Of a stretch of 64,000 nucleotides of DNA, positions 6,981 through 17,000 are shown in pieces. The position numbers and the translations under genes were made by a program. Numbering within the stretch: position 1 is the stretch's first letter; each line of letters starts with the position of its first letter. This DNA is from Ktedonobacter robiniae (GTDB taxonomy: Bacteria; Chloroflexota; Ktedonobacteria; Ktedonobacterales; Ktedonobacteraceae): NCBI RefSeq assembly GCF_016587375.1, contig NZ_BNJG01000003.1, positions 1,116,001 through 1,180,000 of the forward strand, written 5' to 3'. The notes under the pieces are model-generated. The model did not search any database, was not told where the DNA came from, and was given only the letters and a program-made list of their open reading frames with translations.

Positions 6981-9542
6981 TTACCAATCATTCTTTATCT
7001 CGACCATCAGAGTGGTTGTGGCATTTGCTATGACCTCTTCCGAATTCAGATCACGTACTTCAATCTTCAGATTAGTATTTCTCTCAAACTCTGATTCTGC
7101 TGGTAATTCAGCCAGTTCCATCGGTACGGTCAGCGTATTTCGCTCAGGATCAGGCGTCGCCATAACAGGCTTTGAGCGAAAGAGAATCAGGTTGCGTTCC
7201 TGCTCTTTTATACGCACCTCGATCTGCCGCGCAAGAGCTTGCTCAATGGAGAGCTTGCGCACAATCTCCAGCACAATTTTCGGACGCAGGCTGAGAATCT
7301 GGTCTATACGCTGAATGATCACGTTCACGTATTTCGCTTTTCCTGGCCACTCGATTTTCAGGCAGGGAACGATCCATTCCTGCAAAGAAGCACCGCCATG
7401 AAAGAACCCCAATCCTCCATAGGTGCGGAAGCAGGAAGCGCCACTGGCGACAGCAACCTGCCATTTTTTGCCCGGCACGCTTCCTTTCGGACCATCCAGA
7501 TGCAGATCTCTGGCATAGGCCAGGGCGCGTCTGGAGGTGTAAGCCGGATCGGGGAGCGGCGGAGACACCTGCTGTTCGTTCGCGCCCGGCCAGTGAATAA
7601 AACCGTGGTCAGTGACAAGCACAATCCGTTCCCAGTGTTTTTCGCGCAGGTGCTTGATAGCCCTGAGATACCGCTGCTGGACATCCCTGGTTCCCATCAA
7701 CTCCAATTCTTCATCGTGGCCCAGCTTGTCAATGATATTGTCAAACACAAAAAGACGGGTATATCCATCGTGTGCGTCAGGAATTTTTCCCTGTTCCATA
7801 TCTTTGATATTCAACAGCGCTTCAGGAGCGACTTTCCCTTCAGTTCTCAACCACTCCCGACGGTTCTCGGCAATACTGAGATTGAGCGCAGGCTGCTTCT
7901 TATGGTAGAGTTGCCACTTGCCGTGATCAATCTCCGCTCGCAGATCGTCTTCACGCACTGGCAGGGCCATGCCCATCCCGAGAGCTGTGACGGTTGGCAG
8001 CGCAGTACGCGCTGGCGAAATATGTGCCCGCTCCGCGCCCTCATTCTCGTTGATTGTTTCAAGCAAGGCCATGGCGATATCGTAGCGCATCGCATCGACG
8101 ACCAGCACGGCAACAGGTCGTTTATCTGCGAGTTGCTTCATGAGCCATTCGCCCTGGCTTGCCAACATAGGTCGGGGACAGCCAGCCTGCTGCCAGATGT
8201 TGGTCCACTGGAGCAGATACGGCTCCCAGTGGCTGAGATAGGCAAAGCGCAGCGGGTTAATTAGCTCAATGAGTTCAGCCGTGGCCCGGCTCAGATGGCG
8301 CATGACTTCTTCGCCGCTCTGATCGACGCGCCAGCCGGTCTGGACATACCACTCCAGGATTTCTTCAGGCCGCGACCAGGTGGATTGTGGGATCGCGCCG
8401 AGTAACTGATTAGCTGCGCGGCTGAGGCGCGCCAATTCGCCCCAGGGAATGATCTGGCTCTCCAGGTCAGATCCTTCGCGTGTAAAACGCTGACTATCGA
8501 GCGTATCGCCCCAGAACCCTTTCGCGTGGATTGCCAGCTCGTTTTGCAGCGCGGCCAGCGTTTCCAGCAAGTCACGGCCAGATCGCTTGGCCAGATTGAT
8601 GCAGGTCTGAGCAAAGAGGGCGCGCTCCGCAGCGTGTGAGAGAAAGGCTTCCTGTCTGCCCACGGTTTCCAGTGTCTCTCGCTGGAGTGACTGGCCGAGC
8701 GTCGCCATGCGATCTGCTTGCAGAATACGCAAGGCCAGATCTTTGCTCAGGCGTACGCTGTCTACCCATTTCTCCAGCAATTCGAGCGCGAAGGCGCGCT
8801 TATCGCTAGCAAGGAGGTATTCGTGATAGGCAAACTGCGTTGGCGCAATCTTGTGCGCGTGCGTGGTCAGTAAACGAGCCAGGGCATTGATGCGCCAAAG
8901 TTCCAGCTTTTGCTCTTCTTTTTGCTTTTCCAGCGCCGAGATCTGTACCGCTTCAGAGAGTACAGGCAGTTCTGGCAGGCCAGCGGCCTCAATGGTATAG
9001 TCCAGGATCATCCGATCATCTTCAGGCCGGAGGGGCGCCCCAGCCAACAGTTCGAGCAGGAGCATGAGGTTGGGCGTCAGCCCACCTCCACCCCAATCCG
9101 CGGGATCTTGCTGAAAGTAGATGCGATTTTTCGCCATGCGAGCCAGTTCATCATTACTGGTTTTACTACTCTGCGCGCGCCATCCCCACTCTTGGAGCGC
9201 ATCCCGCAGGGTGGTGCGATAGATGGTTTCGGCGCGCAAGGCCTGCACCCAAAGCCAGCCGAGCTCATGTGGAGGTGCAACCACATGCAGCACAAACGAC
9301 TGATTCGCACTGAGGAGTTCCTTCAACTTTTTTCGCCAGACCAATCCACCAGGTTTGCCCCAGGTACAATCTTCTGCGGTGAGAGAATACAGGGTGAAGC
9401 CCTTCATCCCCGGCGCGCTCGCTGCCATCTGGAGCAGCGGCCCCCAATCGTTGCGCGGGTCGCACCAAACCATCCACTCACCCGGCCTGGTGAGATACTT
9501 GCCGATTTCTCTATAGATGCGTTGCTGAAGACTCTCGCTCAT
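6981..9542 (-). CDS. pglZ: BREX phosphatase-like protein PglZ
   Basis: An 853-residue protein with a C-terminal alkaline-phosphatase-fold PglZ domain: VLVVDAMRYD with Asp about 483, the following SPARTALPTVTALGMG loop, and VTDHGFIHWPGANEQ with Asp645/His646. These residues match the metal-binding pattern of the superfamily. The N-terminal ~450 residues are helical, as in other type 1 BREX PglZ proteins. PglZ interacts with the PglX methylase and is essential for both modification and exclusion. Its start at 9542 overlaps the end of the pglX reading frame by 32 bp, indicating translational coupling. Confidence 0.93.
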   Translation of the reverse strand: MSESLQQRIYREIGKYLTRPGEWMVWCDPRNDWGPLLQMAASAPGMKGFTLYSLTAEDCTWGKPGGLVWRKKLKELLSANQSFVLHVVAPPHELGWLWVQALRAETIYRTTLRDALQEWGWRAQSSKTSNDELARMAKNRIYFQQDPADWGGGGLTPNLMLLLELLAGAPLRPEDDRMILDYTIEAAGLPELPVLSEAVQISALEKQKEEQKLELWRINALARLLTTHAHKIAPTQFAYHEYLLASDKRAFALELLEKWVDSVRLSKDLALRILQADRMATLGQSLQRETLETVGRQEAFLSHAAERALFAQTCINLAKRSGRDLLETLAALQNELAIHAKGFWGDTLDSQRFTREGSDLESQIIPWGELARLSRAANQLLGAIPQSTWSRPEEILEWYVQTGWRVDQSGEEVMRHLSRATAELIELINPLRFAYLSHWEPYLLQWTNIWQQAGCPRPMLASQGEWLMKQLADKRPVAVLVVDAMRYDIAMALLETINENEGAERAHISPARTALPTVTALGMGMALPVREDDLRAEIDHGKWQLYHKKQPALNLSIAENRREWLRTEGKVAPEALLNIKDMEQGKIPDAHDGYTRLFVFDNIIDKLGHDEELELMGTRDVQQRYLRAIKHLREKHWERIVLVTDHGFIHWPGANEQQVSPPLPDPAYTSRRALAYARDLHLDGPKGSVPGKKWQVAVASGASCFRTYGGLGFFHGGASLQEWIVPCLKIEWPGKAKYVNVIIQRIDQILSLRPKIVLEIVRKLSIEQALARQIEVRIKEQERNLILFRSKPVMATPDPERNTLTVPMELAELPAESEFERNTNLKIEVRDLNSEEVIANATTTLMVEIKNDW

Positions 9543-10695
9543 AGGAATTCCCTTCTTCTGCGCTATCCCTGGTTTCGTTCTCTGATTGGCCTGTCTGGAA
9601 GTCTAGTTGCTTCTGTTCGAGTTTTTGCTGCTCTGCCAAGCGCAGGAGTTCCAATTCATTCCATTGCGGGCTGGGAGGAACCTGCTCGTTCATCCAGCCG
9701 CAGCGGGGCAACTTGCCCTCGCGCACCCAGCGCCGCTCATCGGCGCGCCAGCGCGCCCGATCTGCGATGGCCTTGCGGGCATCCTGTGCTTTGAGCACAT
9801 CGCTTCCCAGGACGCCGGCCAGTTGGAGTGGGGCGATATTCACCCGTACCCCATCGTTGATGTCCACGCGCCATGCCTCTTCCGCGCGCGCCAGCGCGTC
9901 CCTGTCAGCAGGGGGAAGGAGGCCATTGCCGGACCAACAATCCAGCGGTTCTTGCGCCAACAATGCGGATAATTCCTCACAGGCAAAGCCTAGCTGCTCA
10001 ATGGCATAGAGCGTATCTAAAAAAGTCCTCAATTCACGAATGCGTTCGCTTGCGAGAACTGCTGCCAGATACTCTTCATCTCGGAGCGAGGTTTTCGGCC
10101 CCTGCTCCTGTGTTGCGGCAGACGCTACCTCGCTCAGCTCAAGCTGCACCGGAGGTTCTGCCTGCCCATTCTGGGAGGAGGTCGGTTGCTGATACTCTGG
10201 AAGTTGGAGCGTAATGGGGGCAAGTTGACCAAGTTCAAGCTGAATCAGCGGCTCGAGCAACTCACTTCGCACGCGCGCCAGAGCATTCGTTGAGCAGGCG
10301 TGATAATAGACCATACACTCAAAGGCTGGCCGGCGCTGCGGCCCTCCGCGGCTCTTTTTCCCATTGTTTTTCCCCTTGGGAGGAGTGCTAACCAGGTGCC
10401 AGACCACTGGGCGAGATTTGAACTGCGAGATATGACGAGGAAAGAAGCGGCGCCGTAGCCACTCATCAATATTAAACCCGGTGAGTTCCTGGAGCAGCGC
10501 CTCTGTGTGCTGCGCCCCCAGCACCCCATCCTCCTCGCGCAGCCGCTCGCGCAAGCGATTTCCTAGCGTCCTCTTGCCTGTCCCTCCCAGCAGCGGAACC
10601 ACTCCGCTGCGCACGGCCCACCCTGGCACTTCTTCCCCGGCCTCGATTTGCTTCGGCCAGCGATGACCCATGATGCGTAAGATCAGCACACTCAA
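9511..10695 (-). CDS. pglX: BREX methyltransferase PglX, C-terminal part in shifted frame
   Basis: This frame encodes the C-terminal ~400 residues of PglX, including LRIMGHRWPKQIEAGE, FNIDEWLRRRFFPRHI, the RPVVWHLVSTP segment and the highly conserved VDINDGVRVNIAPLQLAGVL. The apparent start is a TTG overlapping the pglX stop (TTGA). However, the frame is open well upstream, and residues CKPEEQRLLEDRLS directly precede it as expected for intact PglX. It is therefore the continuation of the 13967 frame after a one-base shift at the G tract (10735-10740), not a separate gene. Confidence 0.85.
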   Translation of the reverse strand: MSVLILRIMGHRWPKQIEAGEEVPGWAVRSGVVPLLGGTGKRTLGNRLRERLREEDGVLGAQHTEALLQELTGFNIDEWLRRRFFPRHISQFKSRPVVWHLVSTPPKGKNNGKKSRGGPQRRPAFECMVYYHACSTNALARVRSELLEPLIQLELGQLAPITLQLPEYQQPTSSQNGQAEPPVQLELSEVASAATQEQGPKTSLRDEEYLAAVLASERIRELRTFLDTLYAIEQLGFACEELSALLAQEPLDCWSGNGLLPPADRDALARAEEAWRVDINDGVRVNIAPLQLAGVLGSDVLKAQDARKAIADRARWRADERRWVREGKLPRCGWMNEQVPPSPQWNELELLRLAEQQKLEQKQLDFQTGQSENETRDSAEEGNSYERESSATHL

Positions 10696-13600
10696 GCGAT
10701 CTTCCAGCAGTCGCTGCTCCTCTGGCTTGCAGCGCCCCCCTCCGAGCGCAATTTCTCCAGCAGCCAGTAGACACTGATGGGATGGATCTGCATTTTGACA
10801 CTCAATTCTTCCAGAAAGGTTTCGGTTGGAATGGGAATATGCGCTCCAGATGCCAATCGTTCCTCATCCTCTTCGCCCTCTGCATCCTCATGGTTCTTCT
10901 CCTGCTCAACGTTTTTGGCGCCTGGTCCTGCTTCATAGAGAGCGCGCAGATTGGCTTTGATGCGTGCGAGTTCTTTGGTATCTGGATGGATGCGCTCGTG
11001 GTTGGCCAAGTAATCGAGGAGTTCCTGCGGCAATGGCGGAATATCGAGATCATCGGGTAACGTGGGTAATGTGTCGTAGCCAACGATGAGGGGATACCAG
11101 CCAGCAGGGGTGCCTGTATCCTCAATAATGGTTTGGATTGCCTCGTCAGTTAATTTGTAGGCATAGCATACAAGGGTTTCAATGAAACCCTCTGCACTGT
11201 GCAGATAACAGCATATTTTTTGTTGTTCAGTTTCTTCTATCGTGGTTGTGAATGTTCTCTCTATAGAAGAACTTGCAATCAATAGCTTTTTTAGCGATTC
11301 TGCGTATCTCCCTAGCCATGAAAAATGCTGATAACTTTCTTCAGGTATAGGGGCTTCCATGAGCGTATTGAGTTCAAATGCTACTTGAGAACTAACAGTT
11401 CGAAGAAGAAACGCGAATGTGTGACTTTGCGCAATGACGACAAAAGACGGATTTTCAGTGTAAACTCCTGGTCCCTTATCTCCAATACAACCAGGAATAT
11501 CGAAACTGCGAAATCCTAATTTTCCTCGACTAATGCGACTATAGGACCATCCAGACTGAAAATACCAGTTAACATTCCTCAGAAAACTTTTGCCAAAAGC
11601 TTTTGTTCGAGCTCCTGAAAATCCCCAATCGGTATGATACCAGTTTTGACCAAACCATTTTGTATATCCTCCCCCCTTTGTGTAAGTTGACCATCTAGAT
11701 GAGGTATAAAGCACTTCCCATGTATAACGTAAAAAGCGGTTATCGTCGGACGTTGTAAGCCCTAACTTACCAATGACTTTACTCTTAAGTTTGGCATTGT
11801 TGATAAATATTGATAACAAAGCATCTTTCAAATAATAAGGAATTGTAGCATCTGGTAAGGCCAAAAAGTCTTTTTGTAAAGGAGTGAAGACTATATTACT
11901 CTGCTCTATTTGCTGAGTTATCCTCAAAAGCATCGCTGCTTGCTCTTGTGATGGTCTGCGCGCAGTTAATCGATAAGCTTTTAAATAATGTTGTGGTGCT
12001 GGTGTTGCATTTCCTAATACAACAAGAAGAGGATTACCAGGAATGTCGATTTCAGAGAAAGCGTATCTTCCTAACTCCGTCAAAGTTTCAATAGAAGTTT
12101 CTCTTAAAATGCCTGTAAATTTACCTTTTCTTATGGCATCAGGTAGCGCTTCCGTAGGTATAGCTCTGAAATTTGCATTGCTGCGTAAAAATAACCAGCT
12201 ATGGGTAGTCACAATTGCAGCACGACCATGAAGTTTACAGAGTTCTAGGCAGCGGAGAACAAAAACCGTACACAAATCACGTTTTCCAGAAGCATAATAA
12301 TCTTCAGCATATTTTCTTAAATAACTGCTCATGTATGCACTCCCCAGATACGGCGGATTCGTCACTACCACTGCATACTGCCGATCCAACAACTGAAACA
12401 GTCGCACTCCCTGCTCCGCTTCGCGCCCAAAGAGCATTTCACTCACATCCTTGACGTTATGGACTTCAGAGTGGAAGCTCTCGATGATGTGCTTGAAAGC
12501 CAGCTTTTTCAGTTCCCCTGGCTCTTCTTTGGCCATGGTTGCGATTTGGATGGGCAGTGTCTCATCGTGGAATGAAGAGAAGAGATCTAACTGTATTGCT
12601 GGCAGATTTTTTAGTTCCTCAATGGCCCGGTCCAAGTATTCACGGGGGCGCAGCAGGCTGCCCAGAAGTTCCGCCTGCTCCAGGCCGGCAAAAATCTCCT
12701 TGATCAGCGAGAGAAAATATTCGTCGTCCGGGTGACGTTTGAGGTGGCGAGCCAGCACGCCTTTATTCAGGTGTGTCGGCGTCGTGGCGAGATTCATAGT
12801 CGGACGAAAATCTGGATCATTGCCAGACAGGCGCTGCGCCCGGCGGTCTTCGCGTAGCAGTTCGCATGCTCTTAGATAAAGAGTCAGAGCAGTCAGTTGC
12901 GCTGCGCGCGGGTCCAGGTCGATGCCGAAGAGGTGCTGGCTCAGCACGCAATCGACGATTTCGCGCATGCTCCAGGTAGGATATTGCTCGCGATACATCT
13001 GGACAAACATATCAAAGGCCGCGCGCAGGAAATGGCCGCTACCCATACAGGGATCGAGCAAGGTCAGGCCATCCAGGGTGAATGCTGGGGCATCCAGCTT
13101 TTCCGGCTGGACATAGTACGGCCAGGTCGCGGGCAGTTTGCTCTGCGGAAAGAATTCATGGTAGCTTCGGCCCAGGCTGTTTTGCAGTAGCCACTGGACC
13201 ATGTATGGTTCGGTGAAAAGCTGCGTTTTTGCCGCCAGCTCGGAGCGGTTGAGCACTTTGCCGCCATTTTTGCATTTGGCGTCAACGTTGGCTTTGCTCT
13301 CTTCCTGGTAGAACTGATAGGCCCAGCCGATCGCATCAGGATCAGCAAAAGCCGCATCTGACTCCTCTGGCGAAAAATCGTCCATCTGGCCTCCAACCAG
13401 CACGATGCATTGGACCAGCACGCCCGCGCCTGGCCGGAGGGCCGCCGCGGGATCGTCGAGCGCGAACAGGCCGGGCAAGGAAGCCACCAGTTCATTGCAG
13501 GTATCCTCGATCACTCCCCACCAGCCATTATCCTCGCCTTCGGCCCGCGCGAGCTGCGTCTCGCGCAAAATAAAGAGCTTTTCTGATGCGCCGCTATAGA

Positions 13601-13967
13601 GTTCGTCGCCGCGCAGGGTATTATCGATCAACCCACGCACTTCCATTGCGCGCAGGGCCAGCAGGCGATTGATCCAGGTATATGCCGCACGCTCGATGAT
13701 CTCATCGCGAACCTCCGGGCGTTGTTCCTGGGGCAGATACACGAGTTGAGCCATCACGACCTGGTGGGCATAGGTCTCATGAGGCTGCGCATCTGGCAGC
13801 GTTTCGACCGGCTTGATGGTGCCATCGGGTGGAAAGCCCAGGCGCTCCAATTCACGATCCAGATTGCCACGAACCTCGGTCCCCTCAATCACCAAGCGGC
13901 TTCCCACCAGTTTCGCGCGCAATTCGCGCACCAGCGTGCGTAGGAGATCTTTTGAACGTTTCTGCAT
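10692..13967 (-). CDS. pglX: BREX adenine methyltransferase PglX, N-terminal and catalytic part
   Basis: PglX methylates the BREX recognition site in host DNA. The 1091-residue frame contains SAM motif I LDPCMGSGHF (304-313), the catalytic motif IV NPPY (about residue 538) and a long target-recognition region. Near the end, VKMQIHPISVYWLLEKLRSE is followed by GGAASQRSSDCWKIA, an abrupt change from the expected sequence; the true continuation lies in the next frame (9511-10695). The break is at a run of six G (coding strand), where seven would keep the frame. The methyltransferase domain is complete, but the C-terminal third is disconnected. brxC ends 117 bp upstream. Confidence 0.9.
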   Translation of the reverse strand: MQKRSKDLLRTLVRELRAKLVGSRLVIEGTEVRGNLDRELERLGFPPDGTIKPVETLPDAQPHETYAHQVVMAQLVYLPQEQRPEVRDEIIERAAYTWINRLLALRAMEVRGLIDNTLRGDELYSGASEKLFILRETQLARAEGEDNGWWGVIEDTCNELVASLPGLFALDDPAAALRPGAGVLVQCIVLVGGQMDDFSPEESDAAFADPDAIGWAYQFYQEESKANVDAKCKNGGKVLNRSELAAKTQLFTEPYMVQWLLQNSLGRSYHEFFPQSKLPATWPYYVQPEKLDAPAFTLDGLTLLDPCMGSGHFLRAAFDMFVQMYREQYPTWSMREIVDCVLSQHLFGIDLDPRAAQLTALTLYLRACELLREDRRAQRLSGNDPDFRPTMNLATTPTHLNKGVLARHLKRHPDDEYFLSLIKEIFAGLEQAELLGSLLRPREYLDRAIEELKNLPAIQLDLFSSFHDETLPIQIATMAKEEPGELKKLAFKHIIESFHSEVHNVKDVSEMLFGREAEQGVRLFQLLDRQYAVVVTNPPYLGSAYMSSYLRKYAEDYYASGKRDLCTVFVLRCLELCKLHGRAAIVTTHSWLFLRSNANFRAIPTEALPDAIRKGKFTGILRETSIETLTELGRYAFSEIDIPGNPLLVVLGNATPAPQHYLKAYRLTARRPSQEQAAMLLRITQQIEQSNIVFTPLQKDFLALPDATIPYYLKDALLSIFINNAKLKSKVIGKLGLTTSDDNRFLRYTWEVLYTSSRWSTYTKGGGYTKWFGQNWYHTDWGFSGARTKAFGKSFLRNVNWYFQSGWSYSRISRGKLGFRSFDIPGCIGDKGPGVYTENPSFVVIAQSHTFAFLLRTVSSQVAFELNTLMEAPIPEESYQHFSWLGRYAESLKKLLIASSSIERTFTTTIEETEQQKICCYLHSAEGFIETLVCYAYKLTDEAIQTIIEDTGTPAGWYPLIVGYDTLPTLPDDLDIPPLPQELLDYLANHERIHPDTKELARIKANLRALYEAGPGAKNVEQEKNHEDAEGEEDEERLASGAHIPIPTETFLEELSVKMQIHPISVYWLLEKLRSEGGAASQRSSDCWKIA
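10735..10740 (-). repeat. G6 homopolymer at the pglX frame break
   Basis: Six consecutive C on the plus strand (G on the coding strand) lie exactly where the two pglX frames must be joined; seven would give one continuous PglX of about 1490 residues. In Streptomyces coelicolor pglX is known to phase-vary through a G tract, so length variation here would switch the system on or off. A read error in the homopolymer would look the same. Confidence 0.7.
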
Positions 13968-14084
13968 ACCTATACTCTCTTCTTCTCAGACTGATTCAGC
14001 AGTGATAGACTTCTTCTCTTTTCTGCTTTCGCGCAAAGGCTCATGACCAGGCATAGCGCGAGACAGAAGAAAGCAGAACAGCAA

Positions 14085-17000
14085 CTATTCAAGGATGACA
14101 ATACGGCGCTGCTCTAGCTCGTTGTAGACCAGACGCTGAAGGGTATCTACCACCTGTTGCAACTCTGCTGGCGAACTGATGCAACGCTCTCCCAGCAGGC
14201 TCTGCCAACTAATATGGACAACAGATGGTGCAGGCGAGTCCTCGACTTCTGGCGTGGATGTTGTCTGGTAGCGTTGTGAGATTTCTCTGAGTTTCCTTCC
14301 TATCTCCACACGCCGATTGACCAGCGCGCTTTTCACACTTCTCGCCTCGCTGATACTCAACGACGCCTGGGCCAGCTTTGCGCGTTCTGGATCAAGCGAC
14401 GCACGCAGGTCAGCCAGAGTCGCTTCTATCACCTCTGCCGGGATACTGGCCTGTTCTACTCGCTCTAGAAGTTCATCATCCTGCCTGGCGAGGTCTTGCT
14501 GCCCCTCCTGACGGAGCCGCTCGATCTCATCGGTGAGGGCCTGGCGGGCTTGGCGATACTGTTCTGTTAGCTCATGCCAGCGGGTCTGGGTTGTAATGGA
14601 GCGTTGCTGGGTTGCCTCCCGCCAGCCCTGGAGAAAGGCTAAAATCGCGGCTGGTGGATTCTCCAGATGATACATCCGATTATAGAAATCACGTTCCTCC
14701 TGATACAGGCTTCCGTGCTCGTCCTTAAAACGCAGCAGAGCCCCGAGTAGCGCCTTATACTCCCACAATCGTTCATGCTCCTGGATAAATTGAGGAAGAC
14801 GAATATTTGGCACATTGCTCACCAGCAGTTCGCCCACCAGGGTGTGGCCCGTTTCAAAAGACAAGGGCAGTGCGCATCCCGCCGGATTTGCCCATGCTTC
14901 GACCTCTTCGGCCTGGATATGCAGAATTTGAAGTTGCTCTTTGAGCTTTTCATCCATCACCGCGAGAATCAGCTGCGGCTTGATCCCAAAAACATCATCC
15001 ATACATTTTCTGATTTCAATCAAATCCTGCATACTGATTTCTGTGCGCACGCCCTGAACGCGCACAGTCTTAAAGCGCTGTGCTTTGGTGAGACACAGCA
15101 ATACACTCGGATCGCCAGGATTCGTATAGGTCGTTCCATTCTCAAACAGTTTGCAGGCCCCCGCGCGCAACAGGAGTGCAAGGCCCACTTTCACACTATT
15201 TCCATCCCACCCATATGGCGGCCTCTCCAGGTCCTGCCGTAACTGATCCGCGTAGACGAAACCCAGATCTTCTTTCTCCAGAGGAATGCGCGAACGCAAT
15301 CGGCTGAGCAGGGGGTTGCCCTCATTGAGCGTGCCATCTGCCTTAAAGACACCAAGCGCTTCCAGATCTTTGTTGGAAACCACATGGTTCAGCGCGTCCC
15401 TTACGGCCTTGGCATCGTCGTGGAGACGATGCGGCAAATCCGCATACGCAGAATAGATTTCTAAGAGGCGGGGACCAAGGGTACTGCGCACCATCGCGCC
15501 TGCATTGTCTCCGTTCGAGGGATAATAGATGCTGCCGCGAAAAAAGATCTGGCTGTTGCGCATTGCCTGTTCAAACAGATAGCGCACCTCGCGCTTATAT
15601 TCTGGGATATCATATTTCTTTGCAAGTTTGGCAACCTCAAACTCGGCTTCACCACCTTGGCCAGTATGCAGAATATGCTCCGCCACCTCCTCTGTAGCGA
15701 CCGCTAGCGCCAGTGCGCGCTGAAAACCAGCGAGAAATTCCATGCGTAGGAAAAACGTATTTTTTTGCTGAATAGACTGTTGCTTTAAGTCCACATCATT
15801 TCCAATTTCGGGGGCGATCAGCCGCTGGAGAGGGCTATAGACATGAATCGTGACATGTTCAGTTGGATTGCGCAGCACCCGATTATCCAGCACCAGGCGC
15901 AGCGTCTTCTGGCGCCCTCCCATGCCGGGCAGTGTGATCTGATCAAAGCGTAAGGCGTCATCACCTTTATAGTCATCGAGCTTGAGAATCAAATCGCCAA
16001 TGCGTGCAAGCCATTCTTCTTGCTTATTTTGTACTTTCTCTTGAAAACTACGCTGCTGCGTGCTGAGAAAAGCATAGCTCTCCCCAACCTGCTTCGCATA
16101 CCCAGCCCTCACCAACTGATCGAGCGCTCCCTTGATCTGTGAGCGCAGAATCGTCAGGTCTTCGTCAATGGACGTGACCAGTGCGCGTGTGAGGTTTTCG
16201 ACGGTACAGGGAATGACTTCCACCTGGCCCAGGAGATAAAGAGCGCGCGCGGTGCGCTCAATTAATTCTTTGTTAGCGCCCGGAACCCGATCACCCACGC
16301 GTCGCAGATCGTTGCGTGTCTCAACGGCGATATCGGTATCGAACTGGTAATAGAGATCCGCCAGGCTAATCAGTCGGCCAACCTCCTCTTCCAGTAATCC
16401 CTTCGCATTGAGGATGCCAAGTTGTACCACCCCAATCATATTGCGATTGGACCCGGTCAGTTCCGCTCCTCGGCCTGTAGCCAAGGCAATACCCCTGGTA
16501 ATATCGGGAATAATCGTGACAGTCCAGGGTAGGTAGGGGTAAAACTGCGCGAAGGTTTCTTCATCTGGCAGCGGGTAGGTGCGCGGTGCATCTTTCAATG
16601 TTCCCAGATCATAAATGGTGCTGCTTTGCTGCTGAAAACACGTGCGCAAGAAACTGGTCGCCGGGCCAGTCTTGCGCAACAAGCGCTCCTGGACAACTGC
16701 GTTGATATCTTCATTTGAGAGTTTACATTTAGCGATAAAGCGCTGGAGAATCTTCGCATAATATTCTTGTTGCACGTTTTGCTGGAGGCTCTGGATATCT
16801 CCATGAGCTGTCACTGCGATCCAGATACGCCCTTGCCCAAGTTCCGAAGCGGCCTCGACCAGCGCCTGGACTTCCATAATGCGTGCGTTGATATTGCTGC
16901 CCTGAAGCCACTGGCCAAGTTCGTCAAACTGAAGCAAGAGCTTCTGCCGTTTCATGCCCCGATCGTGCTCCCGACACCAGCGGCAGAGACGCTCAACGAA

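Noticed and set aside
7239..8264. Long plus-strand open frame (341 codons)
   Set aside because: It lies antisense to the well-conserved pglZ gene and has no recognisable protein content; such shadows are common in GC-rich genes.
9511..10695. Independent gene beginning with TTG after pglX
   Set aside because: The frame is open upstream and the residues before TTG continue the PglX family sequence, so it is the displaced C-terminus.
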